A stretch of 64,000 bases of DNA from SKLM01 sp964514285. Lineage in GTDB: Bacteria; Chloroflexota; Anaerolineae; B4-G1. Location: assembly GCA_964514285.1 (NCBI GenBank), contig CAZEQC010000008.1, forward strand, positions 19,578-83,577, in the 5' to 3' direction. Numbering within the stretch: position 1 is the stretch's first letter; every line of letters starts with the position of its first letter. A model generated the notes under the pieces. The model saw nothing but the letters and a program-made list of their open reading frames with translations, ran no database searches and had not been told where the DNA came from. Of the stretch, positions 9,056-17,555 are shown one piece after another. The position numbers and the translations under genes are program-made.

Positions 9056-9618
9056 TGACGTTACCAACCCGCCTCCTCAATGGTCGGTGGATCCGCCTCA
9101 CCGCCTTGACCGAGGACGACGTCCCCTCCATTGCTCACTGGGATGAGGACAGCCGTTTTCTGCGACTCTATGACACTCGACCTGCGTGCCCGCGCTCCGA
9201 GAAGGAGGTCGCCCAATGGCTCGATGACCTGCGGTCCTCATCCCGCACCATCGCCTTCGCCATCCGCCCGCTCGATAGGGACAATCTGATCGGCACGCTT
9301 GAGCTCGACGGCATTATCTGGCCCCACCGCGTCTGCGGGATGGGCATCGCCATCGGCGATCGGAGGCACTGGGGCCAGGGATACGGCTCCGAAGCCGCCC
9401 TTCTCGGTCTCTCATTCGCCTTCGATGAGCTGAACCTCCACCGCGTGACGGCGACGGTTTTCGACTACAATCACCGCTCGATCGCGTTGATGGAGAAGCT
9501 TGGCTTCCGCCACGAGGGCACCTTCCGCCAGTTCTTGGAGCGCGACGGCCATCGCCACGATATGCTGCTTTACGGCCTGCTCCTCCCCGAGTGGAGAGCC
9601 CGGCAGGCCGAGGAATGA
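9055..9618 (+). CDS. GNAT family N-acetyltransferase (RimJ/RimL-like)
   Basis: This 187-residue acetyltransferase starts with GTG overlapping the last base of the truD stop. The acetyl-CoA loop is seen in GDRRHWGQGYGSEA, followed by LHRVTATVFDYNHRSIALMEKLGFRHEGTFRQ, which is typical of the RimJ/RimL/SpeG-like branch. The substrate (protein N-terminus, small amine or other) cannot be told. It is likely co-translated with truD and the LysE gene. Confidence 0.9.
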   Translation: MTLPTRLLNGRWIRLTALTEDDVPSIAHWDEDSRFLRLYDTRPACPRSEKEVAQWLDDLRSSSRTIAFAIRPLDRDNLIGTLELDGIIWPHRVCGMGIAIGDRRHWGQGYGSEAALLGLSFAFDELNLHRVTATVFDYNHRSIALMEKLGFRHEGTFRQFLERDGHRHDMLLYGLLLPEWRARQAEE

Positions 9619-10226
9619 CCCCTATGCTCCTGCGCGGGATGATCATCGGCTTCTCCATCGCCGCGCCTGTAGGGCCGATCGGCGTGCTCTGTATCCGCCG
9701 CACGGTAGCCCAGGGGCGAGCCGCCGGCTTCGTCTCTGGGCTGGGGGCCGCCTCGGCCGACGCCATCTACGGTTGCATCGCCGGGTTCGGCCTGACGCTC
9801 GTCTCCGGCTTCCTGGTGGCTCAGCAAACGTGGATTCGCCTCGTGGGCGGTCTCTTCCTCTGCTACCTGGGCGTGCGTGCGTTCCTAGTCGAGCCATCTG
9901 CACGGGCGCTGTCGCCCCAGGCGCGGAGGCTGGCGGGCGCGTACGCCTCGACATTCCTGCTCACACTTGCCAATCCGATGACGATCCTCGCGTTTGCCGC
10001 GATCTTCGCCGGGTTGGGCCTTGCGGAGGTAGGGCGAGATCACGCTTCGGCGGCGACGTTGGTGCTGGGCGTGTTCTGTGGCTCAGTGCTCTGGTGGCTC
10101 GCCTTGAGTGGTATGGCGAGCCTCCTTCGCGAGCGTCTTGACGCCCGCGCATTACGCTGGGTCAACCGTATCTCCGGTCTTGTGGTGACCGGATTCGGCC
10201 TGGCAGCCATAGTGAGTCTGTTGTGA
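9615..10226 (+). CDS. LysE/RhtB family amino-acid exporter
   Basis: This is a polytopic protein of about 203 residues with the LysE signature near the N-terminus (GFSIAAPVGPIGVLCIRRTV) followed by GFVSGLGAASADAIYG. Five to six hydrophobic segments are visible. ATG 9615 overlaps the TGA of the GNAT gene (ATGA); an earlier in-frame start at 9591 would lie inside that gene. The substrate is unknown. Confidence 0.88.
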   Translation: MTPMLLRGMIIGFSIAAPVGPIGVLCIRRTVAQGRAAGFVSGLGAASADAIYGCIAGFGLTLVSGFLVAQQTWIRLVGGLFLCYLGVRAFLVEPSARALSPQARRLAGAYASTFLLTLANPMTILAFAAIFAGLGLAEVGRDHASAATLVLGVFCGSVLWWLALSGMASLLRERLDARALRWVNRISGLVVTGFGLAAIVSLL

Positions 10227-11449
10227 GGTCCTGGAACAGAGCTATCATCGTCTTCTCGCTGGTTGGGGCGATCAGCCTCGGCCTTTGGATGGCATGGCGC
10301 GCGCTTTCGCGGCACAACTCACGGGAGGTCCAGTCGCCAGCCCGGCTCCAGCCCGTGACCGCCCTGACCGGGGGCGACGTCACCGGGTTCGCCCGTGCCG
10401 AGGCACCGCGCCCCTTCGACTTCCCAACCGATCACGGCCCCCATCCCGATTTCCAGACTGAGTGGTGGTACTACACCGGCAACCTGGCGACCGACGACGG
10501 CCGCCGTTTCGGCTACCAACTGACCTTCTTCCGCCGCGCGCTGAACCCGCCGACAGACCGCCAGGAGCGCGCCTCGGACTGGGCCACTGAGCAGATCTAT
10601 ATGGCCCACTTCGCACTGACCGATGTGGAGGGAAGCCACTCCCACTATGAGAAAGGGAAGCGAAGCGACTCGCACCACGCTTTCGAGCGCTTCAGCCGCG
10701 GCGCAGCCGGCTTGGCCGGAGCCTCATCGCCACCATACCGTGTCTGGCTCGAGGACTGGCGTGTGGAGCAGGAGGGCGACGACCCGGGCGTCGTCCGCAT
10801 GGAGGCTGCCCAGGAAGACATCGCCATCGATCTGCAGCTCATCGACCGCAAGGGGCCTATCCCACAGGGCGACCGCGGCTACAGTCAGAAAGGGCCCCAG
10901 CCCGGCAACGCCTCCTACTATTATAGCCAGACGCGCCTGCAGACCTCCGGAACAGTTCAGGTCGGGGAGAATACCTTCGCGGTCGAGGGCTGGAGCTGGA
11001 TGGACCACGAGTACAGCACCAGCGCTCTGGGACCCAACCAGGTCGGCTGGGACTGGTTCGCGCTCCAGCTCGACGACAGCACTGAGCTCATGGTCTTCCA
11101 GATCCGCACCACCGATGGCGGCATCGATCCCCTCTCCAGCGGCACCTTGATTGAAGCTAACGGCGATACACGCCACCTGGAGCTGGAGGACTTCACCATC
11201 ACGACCGAGGCCACATGGCGCAGCCCTCATTCCGGCGCCACCTACCCCTCCCGCTGGACGGTCGAGGTCCCCAGCGCGGACCTGACGCTGGCCATCCAGC
11301 CCTTCATCGCCGACCAGGAGATGAACGTCTCGTACGCCTACTGGGAGGGTGCCGTCAGCGTCGAGGGACAGCGTGCCGGGGAGACGATTACCGGTCGCGG
11401 CTACATCGAGATGACCGGCTACGCCGGCTCGATGCAGGAGCAGTTCTAG
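10223..11449 (+). CDS. CrtC/AttH-like lipocalin-fold protein (carotenoid 1,2-hydratase-like)
   Basis: This 408-residue protein has an N-terminal membrane anchor (about residues 8-27) and a CrtC/AttH-type lipocalin domain. The hallmark stretch TEWWYYTGNL precedes GRRFGYQLTFFR, and WSWMDHEYST followed by GWDWFALQLDD marks the second half. Relatives include hydroxyneurosporene synthase and secreted AttH proteins. No other carotenoid gene is seen, so a true hydratase function is doubtful. GTG 10223 overlaps the end of the LysE gene. Confidence 0.82.
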   Translation: MRSWNRAIIVFSLVGAISLGLWMAWRALSRHNSREVQSPARLQPVTALTGGDVTGFARAEAPRPFDFPTDHGPHPDFQTEWWYYTGNLATDDGRRFGYQLTFFRRALNPPTDRQERASDWATEQIYMAHFALTDVEGSHSHYEKGKRSDSHHAFERFSRGAAGLAGASSPPYRVWLEDWRVEQEGDDPGVVRMEAAQEDIAIDLQLIDRKGPIPQGDRGYSQKGPQPGNASYYYSQTRLQTSGTVQVGENTFAVEGWSWMDHEYSTSALGPNQVGWDWFALQLDDSTELMVFQIRTTDGGIDPLSSGTLIEANGDTRHLELEDFTITTEATWRSPHSGATYPSRWTVEVPSADLTLAIQPFIADQEMNVSYAYWEGAVSVEGQRAGETITGRGYIEMTGYAGSMQEQF

Positions 11450-11511
11450 ATGATTCGTCGTCTGTACTTCCAATATGGCTGGTCAACAAGAATGGATAAG
11501 AGAGGCAACCT

Positions 11512-11847
11512 ATGAAACTCGCGAAAGCTATCGCACTGCTCGGCGTCGTCGCTATGAGCGTCGTGCTCATCTACGCCTTCACCACCGGGAGCCTCGGCCA
11601 GGAGGGCAGGGTCCTGCTCTCCATGCCCTGGGGCATCGTCTCCCTGGTCGACCTCTACGTCGGCTTCATCCTCTTCTCCGGCTGGATCGTCTATCGGGAG
11701 AAGGCCCTCATCCCCTCCGTCATCTGGGTCGTGCTGATGATGGTCCTCGGCTTCTTCACCGCGAGCCTCTATGTGTTCATCGCGCTTCAAACCAGCGGTG
11801 GCGACTGGCGTCGTTTCTGGATGGGAAGGAGATGGCAAGATGCGTAA
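11512..11847 (+). CDS. small polytopic membrane protein (DUF1475-like)
   Basis: This 111-residue protein has three predicted helices at about residues 5-25, 40-60 and 65-92. The stretch MPWGIVSLVDLYVGF followed by SGWIVYRE resembles the DUF1475 family as I recall it. The function is unknown. The start ATG 11512 is preceded by an AGAGG-like site. Its 3' end overlaps the next gene by eight bases. Confidence 0.7.
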   Translation: MKLAKAIALLGVVAMSVVLIYAFTTGSLGQEGRVLLSMPWGIVSLVDLYVGFILFSGWIVYREKALIPSVIWVVLMMVLGFFTASLYVFIALQTSGGDWRRFWMGRRWQDA

Positions 11848-12829
11848 GCCCTATTGGTGTTCGTGCCCTGATGAGAAGGAGCCAACAGTTCGTCTCGGCA
11901 TAAGCACGTGTCTGCTGGGCGAGAACGTGCGCTATGACGGCGGTCACCAGCGGGACCGTTTCCTGATGAACAGCCTCGGCCGGTTCGTCGAATGGGTCCC
12001 CGTCTGCCCCGAGGTCGAGATCGGCCTTCCGGTCCCCCGCGAGGCCATGCACCTGGAGGGCGATCCGGAGAATCCTCGTCTGGTCACCATCAAGACCGGC
12101 AAGGACTACACCGAGCGTATGCAGACCTGGGCGCGAGAGCGGCTGGAGGAGCTCGCCGACGAAAACCTCCACGGCTTCGTCTTCAAGAACCGATCCCCCA
12201 GCTCTGGTCTCTACCGAGTCAAGATCTACGATGAGCACGGCATGCCCAGCCGTACCGGGACCGGCATCTTCCCCCGCGAGGTGATGCGCCGTTTCCCCCT
12301 ACTCCCGCTGGAGGAGGACGGCCGGCTCCACGATATGGGGTTGCGCGAGAACTTCATCGAGCGCATCTTCGTCTACTGCCGCTGGAAGACGATGCTCCTG
12401 AACAACCCCACCCCGGGCGGCATCGTCGACTTCCACACCGCCCACAAGTTGACCATGATGGCCCACAGCCAGGAGCACTACCGCAAGATGGGACGCCTGG
12501 TGGCCCAGGCTGGGAACCTGCCATGGTCGGAGCTCGTTGACCGCTATGGGACGCTCTTGATGGAAGGCCTCAAGGTCATGGCCACCACGGGCAAGCACGT
12601 CAACGTCCTCCAGCACCTGATGGGCTTCCTCAAGGATTTTCTGTCCAAGGAGGACAAGGCCGAGCTCTTGGGCGTCATCGACGACTATCAACACGAGCTG
12701 GTGCCCCTCATCGTCCCCCTGACGCTGCTCAGACACCACCTCAATCGCAATCCGGTCGCCGACTGGGTCCATCAACAGGTCTATCTCCGGCCCTACCCCA
12801 AGGAGCTAATGCTCCGCAACCACGTGTAG
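11840..12829 (+). CDS. DUF523-DUF1722 fusion protein (YbbK-YbgA type)
   Basis: The protein has about 329 residues. The N-terminal half is DUF523 (VRLGISTCLLGENVRYDGGH, then VCPEVEIGLPVPREAMHLEG). The C-terminal half, from about residue 190, is DUF1722/YbgA (HKLTMMAHSQEHYRKMG, ending VADWVHQQVYLRPYPKEL). In Escherichia coli ybgA is next to the photolyase gene phrB; here the next gene is a pyrimidine-dimer glycosylase, so the link with DNA photodamage recurs. ATG 11840 is chosen because the DUF523 core starts about 18 residues later. The biochemical activity is not established. Confidence 0.88.
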   Translation: MRKPYWCSCPDEKEPTVRLGISTCLLGENVRYDGGHQRDRFLMNSLGRFVEWVPVCPEVEIGLPVPREAMHLEGDPENPRLVTIKTGKDYTERMQTWARERLEELADENLHGFVFKNRSPSSGLYRVKIYDEHGMPSRTGTGIFPREVMRRFPLLPLEEDGRLHDMGLRENFIERIFVYCRWKTMLLNNPTPGGIVDFHTAHKLTMMAHSQEHYRKMGRLVAQAGNLPWSELVDRYGTLLMEGLKVMATTGKHVNVLQHLMGFLKDFLSKEDKAELLGVIDDYQHELVPLIVPLTLLRHHLNRNPVADWVHQQVYLRPYPKELMLRNHV

Positions 12830-12841
12830 GAGCCCTCTTCG

Positions 12842-13171
12842 ATGAGAGTCTGGGATATCCGGCCGGAGAACCTTTGCCGCAACCACCTCCTCGGCGAGCA
12901 CGCCGAGCTTCACGGCATCTGGACCATCCTGACCCAGGACAAACAGGGGTACGCGAACCATCCCGAGGTGGCACGCTGGCGGGGCAAGCTCAGAGCGCTC
13001 TACAACAAACATGAGGAGATCGTTGCCGAGATGCTGCAGCGCGGCTACCGGCACAACAGTCCCCTCAACCGCAAGCTGGCCACCGGCAGCGAGGAACAAG
13101 ACACGCTCGTCGATACCCTTGAAGAACAAGGTCGCATCTTGAGAGACAAAGGCTGTGGCTGTCAGGTTTGA
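12842..13171 (+). CDS. pyrimidine dimer DNA glycosylase (endonuclease V family)
   Basis: This 109-residue protein matches the Pyr_excise (T4 DenV) family, which cuts the glycosylic bond at UV-induced pyrimidine dimers and nicks the strand. The stretch LCRNHLLGEHAELHGIW aligns with the T4 active-site helix, placing the catalytic glutamate at Glu22. YANHPEVARWRGKL and HNSPLNRKL also fit. The protein starts MRVW; Arg2 should prevent methionine removal, so the usual exposed N-terminal amine would be that of Met1. It lies 12 bases after the DUF523-DUF1722 gene. Confidence 0.85.
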   Translation: MRVWDIRPENLCRNHLLGEHAELHGIWTILTQDKQGYANHPEVARWRGKLRALYNKHEEIVAEMLQRGYRHNSPLNRKLATGSEEQDTLVDTLEEQGRILRDKGCGCQV

Positions 13172-13412
13172 CGTTCAGCTCACGAACAGCTTTCTGGCCG
13201 CTGAGCCAGCGACGCCTTACTTAACAGGCTCTCAAGGCGTTGCCATCCTCAGCGTGCCCCCCATTTGGGCGACTCGCTTCAACGCCCAGGCTGGCTTTAT
13301 AACGCGTCTAGGAGATCTTCTCTGTGTTCTCCGCACAAATGCCAGAATCGACGTAGTCGCCCATCATCTCGCGGCTGAGAATGGCAGAGCCGTGATACAT
13401 TCTCCGGCAAAC
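13172..13412. other. gap with no recognised feature
   Basis: This stretch follows the glycosylase gene. Short open frames in it have no recognisable domain and no convincing ribosome binding site. I see no repeat or terminator with a T-run. Confidence 0.5.
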
Positions 13413-13441
13413 TTGACAGATACTCTGATGCGTGATAGGAT
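13413..13441 (+). promoter_or_regulatory. sigma70-type promoter feeding the structured leader
   Basis: The -35 box TTGACA (13413-13418) is followed after 17 bases by a -10-like TAGGAT (13436-13441). Transcription would start near 13448 and leave about 395 nt of untranslated leader before the gene at 13845. This is the only good promoter I see in the 670-bp gap. Confidence 0.6.
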
Positions 13442-13447
13442 GCTCTG

Positions 13448-13844
13448 GAATCGTACCGAAAGGTAGGATTCGAACCTGCACCTTACAAGCTCATAGCCAC
13501 ATCTCTGAACCGCTTGCCCTAAGGCGTCATCGAAGGGACGCTATGGCTAGCGGTCGCAGTGCCGTCTTCTGACGGCCAACGGTATGCAGGGAAACCTGTA
13601 TACCCCCCGTGTTTGGAAAGGAGAATGAGGCGAGGACTTCTTATGACCGGCGCCCTCTTCCCGATGCTAATCGGGCTTGTCCAATCTGGGGGCCGGTTCT
13701 TTGTTGCCCCGGACCCGAGCCCGGTTTGCCCCCTTTCCAGTGTGATACCCTGCAAACCCCACCAGTCAGCGCTAGGGCGCTAGATTGGTGAGGTCCTGTA
13801 GCCGTGCAGATTCCCTGCCAGATCTCTCGAAAGGATGGAAACCC
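13448..13844 (+). ncRNA. long structured 5' leader, candidate riboswitch of unknown class
   Basis: Several complementary arms occur in sequence. A 6-bp UUCU-loop hairpin pairs 13561-13566 with 13571-13576. A 10-bp GAAA-capped hairpin with one G-U pair joins 13581-13590 and 13595-13604. A perfect 8-bp long-range pairing (13614-13621 with 13732-13739) encloses ACCGGC/GCCGGT (13646-13651 with 13692-13697), which in turn encloses a perfect 6-bp hairpin (13660-13665 with 13670-13675). A nested hairpin pairs 13756-13764 with 13786-13794 (8 of 9 pairs) around 13768-13772 with 13777-13781. The density of pairing and the GNRA loop suggest a tertiary-folded RNA controlling the downstream gene. A link to the molybdenum/tungsten cofactor is inferred from context only. 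Confidence 0.55.
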
Positions 13845-16352
13845 ATGAAAAACCGCAAAGCGCTCGCCCTCGTCCTATCCGCGGCCCTCGGCATCGGCCT
13901 GTTGTGGGCCCTCTTGGCTGCCCAACCTACCGTAGCCACGACAGCGGCCACCACCGCCACGGAGTCAATCACGATCACCAAGTATGCAGCTGATGGCACG
14001 ACCGTACTTGCACAAGAAATCATCACCTATGGCCAGATGGAGGCCGCCCTCCCGGTGCACGGCGACGGGGAAACCCACTACTACTTCCAGGGGCCGACGT
14101 TCGACCCGGATAACCTGTGGGACCCGGACGAGACCATCAATCTCAAGAACAAGGGCGCCATCAAAGGGACCGACATCAAGGATCTCGTGGACCTCGTCGG
14201 CGGCGCCGAGCCCGGCGATCAGATCGAGATCCTGGCGGAGGACAACTACGGGGACGCCTTCCCCTACGACAATGTGTACAACCCCGACCCGGGACAGGGC
14301 AAGATGGTCGTCGCCTGGTACACCAAGAACGCCGGCGATGCCCACGACCTCTACCCCGATGGTGCGTACGTCCCCGAGTTCGGGGACGGCATGCAGCTCA
14401 TCTTCCTTGCGCAGACAACCAACGGGGACGGGAAGCACGTCTTCGGGCACGATGACATGCGCGACTATCTCGCGGAGGAGAACCGACATTACTTCTGGGA
14501 TGGCGGCATCCAATATCCCTCTTCCAATGGCACCTCCATCAAGTACATCAGCCAGATCAATGTCTACTCGCAGGCACCTGAGCCTTGGTCGATCGACGTG
14601 ACCGGCGCCGTGACCACACCCGTCAGCCAGAGCTGGTTCGAGAACGCCCTCGCCTGCCACGAGGTGGTGACTTGGACCGACGGCGGCGGTGACGTGTGGA
14701 GTGGCCTACCTCTCTGGTACATGCTGGGACTCGCGGACGACGAGTACGTCCACGGCATCGGTTCCTTCAATGATGCTCTCGCCAAGGCAGGCTATGACAT
14801 TGAGGTTAGGGCAGAGGACAACTACACGCAGTGGTTCGAAAGCGAGGACGTCCGTCGCTCCTCGGGCTACATCGTGGCCAACCTGATGAACGGGAGTCCT
14901 CTCACCGACAGTTATCCGTTGAGACTGGTCGGGAGCGCGCTGACGTCGGGCTCCCAGCGAGTCAGTAACATTGCCAGCATCAATCTCCACAATATTCCCG
15001 AGATCGAGACCTGGACTCTCGACCTGACGGGGGCCTACACGTACACGATGAGGCAGGCGGAGTTCGACAATGCCGTCATCTGCCCCAATATCGGGCACAG
15101 CGCCGTCTACACGGACGGAACCGATGTCTACGAAGGTCTGCCCCTCTGGCTTCTCGTCGGCTGGGTGGATGACGACGACGCCCACGGACCGGACTCGTTT
15201 AACGACGAGCTCGCCGACCGTGGCTATGACGTCCGCGTGATCGCCACCGACGGTTTTAGCCACACCTTCCCCATCTCCGACGTCGCCCGCAACGACAACA
15301 TCATCGTGGCAAGCACCGTCAACGGGCAGGAGCTGCCAGCGGACGCATACCCGCTCAGGCTGATCGGCAGCGACGTGACCTCAGGCAAACAGAAGGTCAA
15401 GAAGATAGCCGAGATCGAGCTCCTTGACCTGCCAGGGCTCGACTATCACACTTACCTGCCGCTCGTCAGCAAACACTCCACCGCTTGGGACCTTGAGCTC
15501 AGCGGAGCGATGACCACGACTTTGACCGCGTCGGAGTTCGAGGCCGAGGCCTCAGACCATCCGGCCTCCTGGGACGATGGATCGGGCAACACGTACGGCG
15601 GCATAGCTCTCTGGAGGCTGGTGGGTATGGTCGATGATGCCAACCCCGACGCATTCAACGACCAGTTCGCCGCTCTCGGGTATCAGGTCAAGGTGATCGC
15701 CGTCGATGACTACAGCTACACGTTCCAGGCCTCCGATATCCCCAAGGACGACGGCATCGTCGTCGCCAACACCCTGAACGGGGGCGCGCTGCCCGACGAC
15801 GAGTCCCCGCTCAGGCTGGTCGGCAGCGCTCTGGTCTCCGGTGGACAGAGAGTCAAGAAGATAGCAAGAATCGAGCTGCTCAATCTGCCGACGGTGACCC
15901 CGGATTGGGAGCTTGACCTGAGCGGCGCGATGACCACCACGCTGACTGCGACCGAGTTCGAGACGGAGGCCGCGGACCACCCCGCCTCCTATGATGATGG
16001 CTTCGGTAGTCTGTACGAGGGCGTGGCCCTCTGGCGGCTGGTGGGCATGGTCGACGACGACGACCCAGACACCTTCGACGACGACATCGCTGACTTAGGC
16101 TATGACGTCAGCGTGATCGCCACCGACGGGTTCAGCTACACCTTCCCTATTTCGGACGTCGCTCGCAACGACAACATCATCGTGGCGAACACCGTCAACG
16201 GGGGAGAGCTGCCAGCCGACGCCTACCCGCTCAGGTTGGTGGGCAGCGCCCTGACCTCAGGCAGGCAGAAGGTCAGGCAGATCGCCAGTATCGAACTGGT
16301 CGGCCTGCCAGCCGTGGCAGGGAGACCCTATTCTCCGCCGTCAGACAGGTAG
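13845..16352 (+). CDS. secreted protein with four molybdopterin-oxidoreductase-fold repeats
   Basis: This is an 835-residue exported protein (signal peptide about 1-35). Residues 38-240 form an N-terminal domain shared with the proteins at 16491 and 19254 (KYAADGTT, HYYFQGP, NLKNKGAIKGTD, LVGG, NVYNPDPGQGK). Four repeats of about 130-145 residues follow, starting near residues 244, 386, 547 and 685. Each has an (A/L)W(R/L/Y)(L/M)(V/L)G core and a PLRL(V/I)GS-(A/D)-x-(T/V)SG end. The pattern resembles the sulfite-oxidase/YedY molybdopterin-binding fold, but I see no conserved metal-ligating cysteine. A YLPLVSK linker sits between repeats 2 and 3. ATG 13845 has AAGGA at 13831-13835. The role is unknown; Mo/W import genes follow. 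Confidence 0.8.
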   Translation: MKNRKALALVLSAALGIGLLWALLAAQPTVATTAATTATESITITKYAADGTTVLAQEIITYGQMEAALPVHGDGETHYYFQGPTFDPDNLWDPDETINLKNKGAIKGTDIKDLVDLVGGAEPGDQIEILAEDNYGDAFPYDNVYNPDPGQGKMVVAWYTKNAGDAHDLYPDGAYVPEFGDGMQLIFLAQTTNGDGKHVFGHDDMRDYLAEENRHYFWDGGIQYPSSNGTSIKYISQINVYSQAPEPWSIDVTGAVTTPVSQSWFENALACHEVVTWTDGGGDVWSGLPLWYMLGLADDEYVHGIGSFNDALAKAGYDIEVRAEDNYTQWFESEDVRRSSGYIVANLMNGSPLTDSYPLRLVGSALTSGSQRVSNIASINLHNIPEIETWTLDLTGAYTYTMRQAEFDNAVICPNIGHSAVYTDGTDVYEGLPLWLLVGWVDDDDAHGPDSFNDELADRGYDVRVIATDGFSHTFPISDVARNDNIIVASTVNGQELPADAYPLRLIGSDVTSGKQKVKKIAEIELLDLPGLDYHTYLPLVSKHSTAWDLELSGAMTTTLTASEFEAEASDHPASWDDGSGNTYGGIALWRLVGMVDDANPDAFNDQFAALGYQVKVIAVDDYSYTFQASDIPKDDGIVVANTLNGGALPDDESPLRLVGSALVSGGQRVKKIARIELLNLPTVTPDWELDLSGAMTTTLTATEFETEAADHPASYDDGFGSLYEGVALWRLVGMVDDDDPDTFDDDIADLGYDVSVIATDGFSYTFPISDVARNDNIIVANTVNGGELPADAYPLRLVGSALTSGRQKVRQIASIELVGLPAVAGRPYSPPSDR

Positions 16353-16366
16353 CACGCGGTCAGAAA

Positions 16367-16391
16367 GGGGGGCGGCTAGTCACCGCCCCCC
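16367..16391 (+). terminator. GC-rich intercistronic hairpin
   Basis: A perfect 9-bp stem (GGGGGGCGG at 16367-16375, CCGCCCCCC at 16383-16391) closes a 7-base loop just after the 835-residue protein gene. There is no T-run, so it may only lower read-through or protect the upstream message rather than fully terminate. Confidence 0.55.
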
Positions 16392-16490
16392 GCGGCATGG
16401 ATCGGCGGAGTCAGATAGCTCGCTGTGATGTCCAGTCGCAGGTTTGTGTCACGACCTAGGAGACACGACCTACACGTGCGGGAGGAGGAG

Positions 16491-17555
16491 ATGTCCATCA
16501 GACCAGTAAGAATCGTCCTCGGGCTGGCGCTGGTACTGTCGGCCGCACTTATCCCTGCCCCTGCCGTCACGGCGGCCGGGACCACGTCAATACGCGTCGT
16601 CAAGTACGCCGCCGACGGGGTCACTGTCGTAGATGAGCGGACGATTAGCTACACCGAGATGGAGTCGCAACTCTCAGTGCAGGGGGATGGGAACACAACC
16701 TACTATCACCAGGGTCCCACCTTCGAGGAGGATGACCTCTGGGACCCGGGCGAGACCCAGAATCTGAAAAGCAAGGGGGCGCCCCGGGGGACCGACCTCA
16801 AGGATCTCTGCGAGCTCGTCGGCGGGATGTCTGCCGGCGACACTGTGAAGGTCTCCGCCGCCGACGGGTTCAACAAGACATTCGACTACACGAATGTCTA
16901 CGACCCGGAGCCGCGGCAGGGCAAGATCGTCGTCGCCTGGCATTCCGATCGAGACGGCTATGTCCCGAACTGGGGTGACGGCATGCTGCTCGTCTTCTTC
17001 GCCGAGACCACCAACGCCGAGGGACAGTACGTCTTCGGCAACGAGGATATGCGCCGATCGCTCCCTGAGGAGCGATGGCACTACTTCGACATCTATCCGT
17101 CAACGAACGGCTATTCCGTCAAGAACATCGATGAGATCGCCATCTTCTCCGCGGCCGACGACGAAGACGGCGAGTCGCGGGAAGTCGCACAGGTGGACGT
17201 CTCAGCGACCGTCGTTCTTCCCCAGGTGGCGCTCTCTCTGAACAGAGGCGTCATCGACTACGGCGAAGTTCAGCCGGGCGGGAGCTCGCGGGTTGTGGAC
17301 GTCGGCATCACGAATGTGGGCACGACGGAGGTCGATCTCACGCTTGAGGTGCGAGGTAACGACAACGTCGCTCAGCAATTCTACGAGCGTTCCCTCTATG
17401 TCGACGGAACGGCGTACGCCCGTGCCGCCATCATAGCCAGGATCGAGAGGGCCCAGACAGAGAGCGTGGATACGCAGCTGAAGGTGCCCACTGACTGGGC
17501 CGAGGAGGGCCGGCAGGAGGCCGTCTTTGTCTTCTGGGCGGAGGCGGTAGATTGA
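16491..17555 (+). CDS. secreted paralogue of the molybdopterin-fold N-domain with C-terminal Ig-like domain
   Basis: This protein has 354 residues with a signal peptide at about 1-27. Residues 28-230 are the same domain as the N-terminal part of the protein at 13845 (VKYAADGVT, YYHQGPTFEE, NLKSKGAPRGTDLKDLCELVGGM, NVYDPEPRQGK, YPSTNGYSVK). Residues 240-354 form a beta-rich, probably Ig-like domain (IDYGEVQPGGSS, VDVGITNVGTTEVDLTL). ATG 16491 directly follows a GGAGGAGGAG tract. The TGA overlaps the TTG start of the phosphoesterase gene, so the two are coupled. The function is unknown. Confidence 0.72.
   Translation: MSIRPVRIVLGLALVLSAALIPAPAVTAAGTTSIRVVKYAADGVTVVDERTISYTEMESQLSVQGDGNTTYYHQGPTFEEDDLWDPGETQNLKSKGAPRGTDLKDLCELVGGMSAGDTVKVSAADGFNKTFDYTNVYDPEPRQGKIVVAWHSDRDGYVPNWGDGMLLVFFAETTNAEGQYVFGNEDMRRSLPEERWHYFDIYPSTNGYSVKNIDEIAIFSAADDEDGESREVAQVDVSATVVLPQVALSLNRGVIDYGEVQPGGSSRVVDVGITNVGTTEVDLTLEVRGNDNVAQQFYERSLYVDGTAYARAAIIARIERAQTESVDTQLKVPTDWAEEGRQEAVFVFWAEAVD

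Noticed and set aside
13155..13466. 103-codon open frame after the dimer glycosylase
   Set aside because: It overlaps the glycosylase end, contains the predicted promoter, has no domain and no convincing ribosome site.
13455..13530. tRNA-like sequence on the minus strand (T-loop GGTTCGAATCC)
   Set aside because: The T-arm looks right, but no matching acceptor, D or anticodon stems can be formed with the flanking bases. It is either chance or a remnant. A tRNAscan run would settle it.
13756..13844. cobalamin, TPP or c-di-GMP riboswitch
   Set aside because: None of the conserved core sequences of these classes is present; only the unusual pairing is real.
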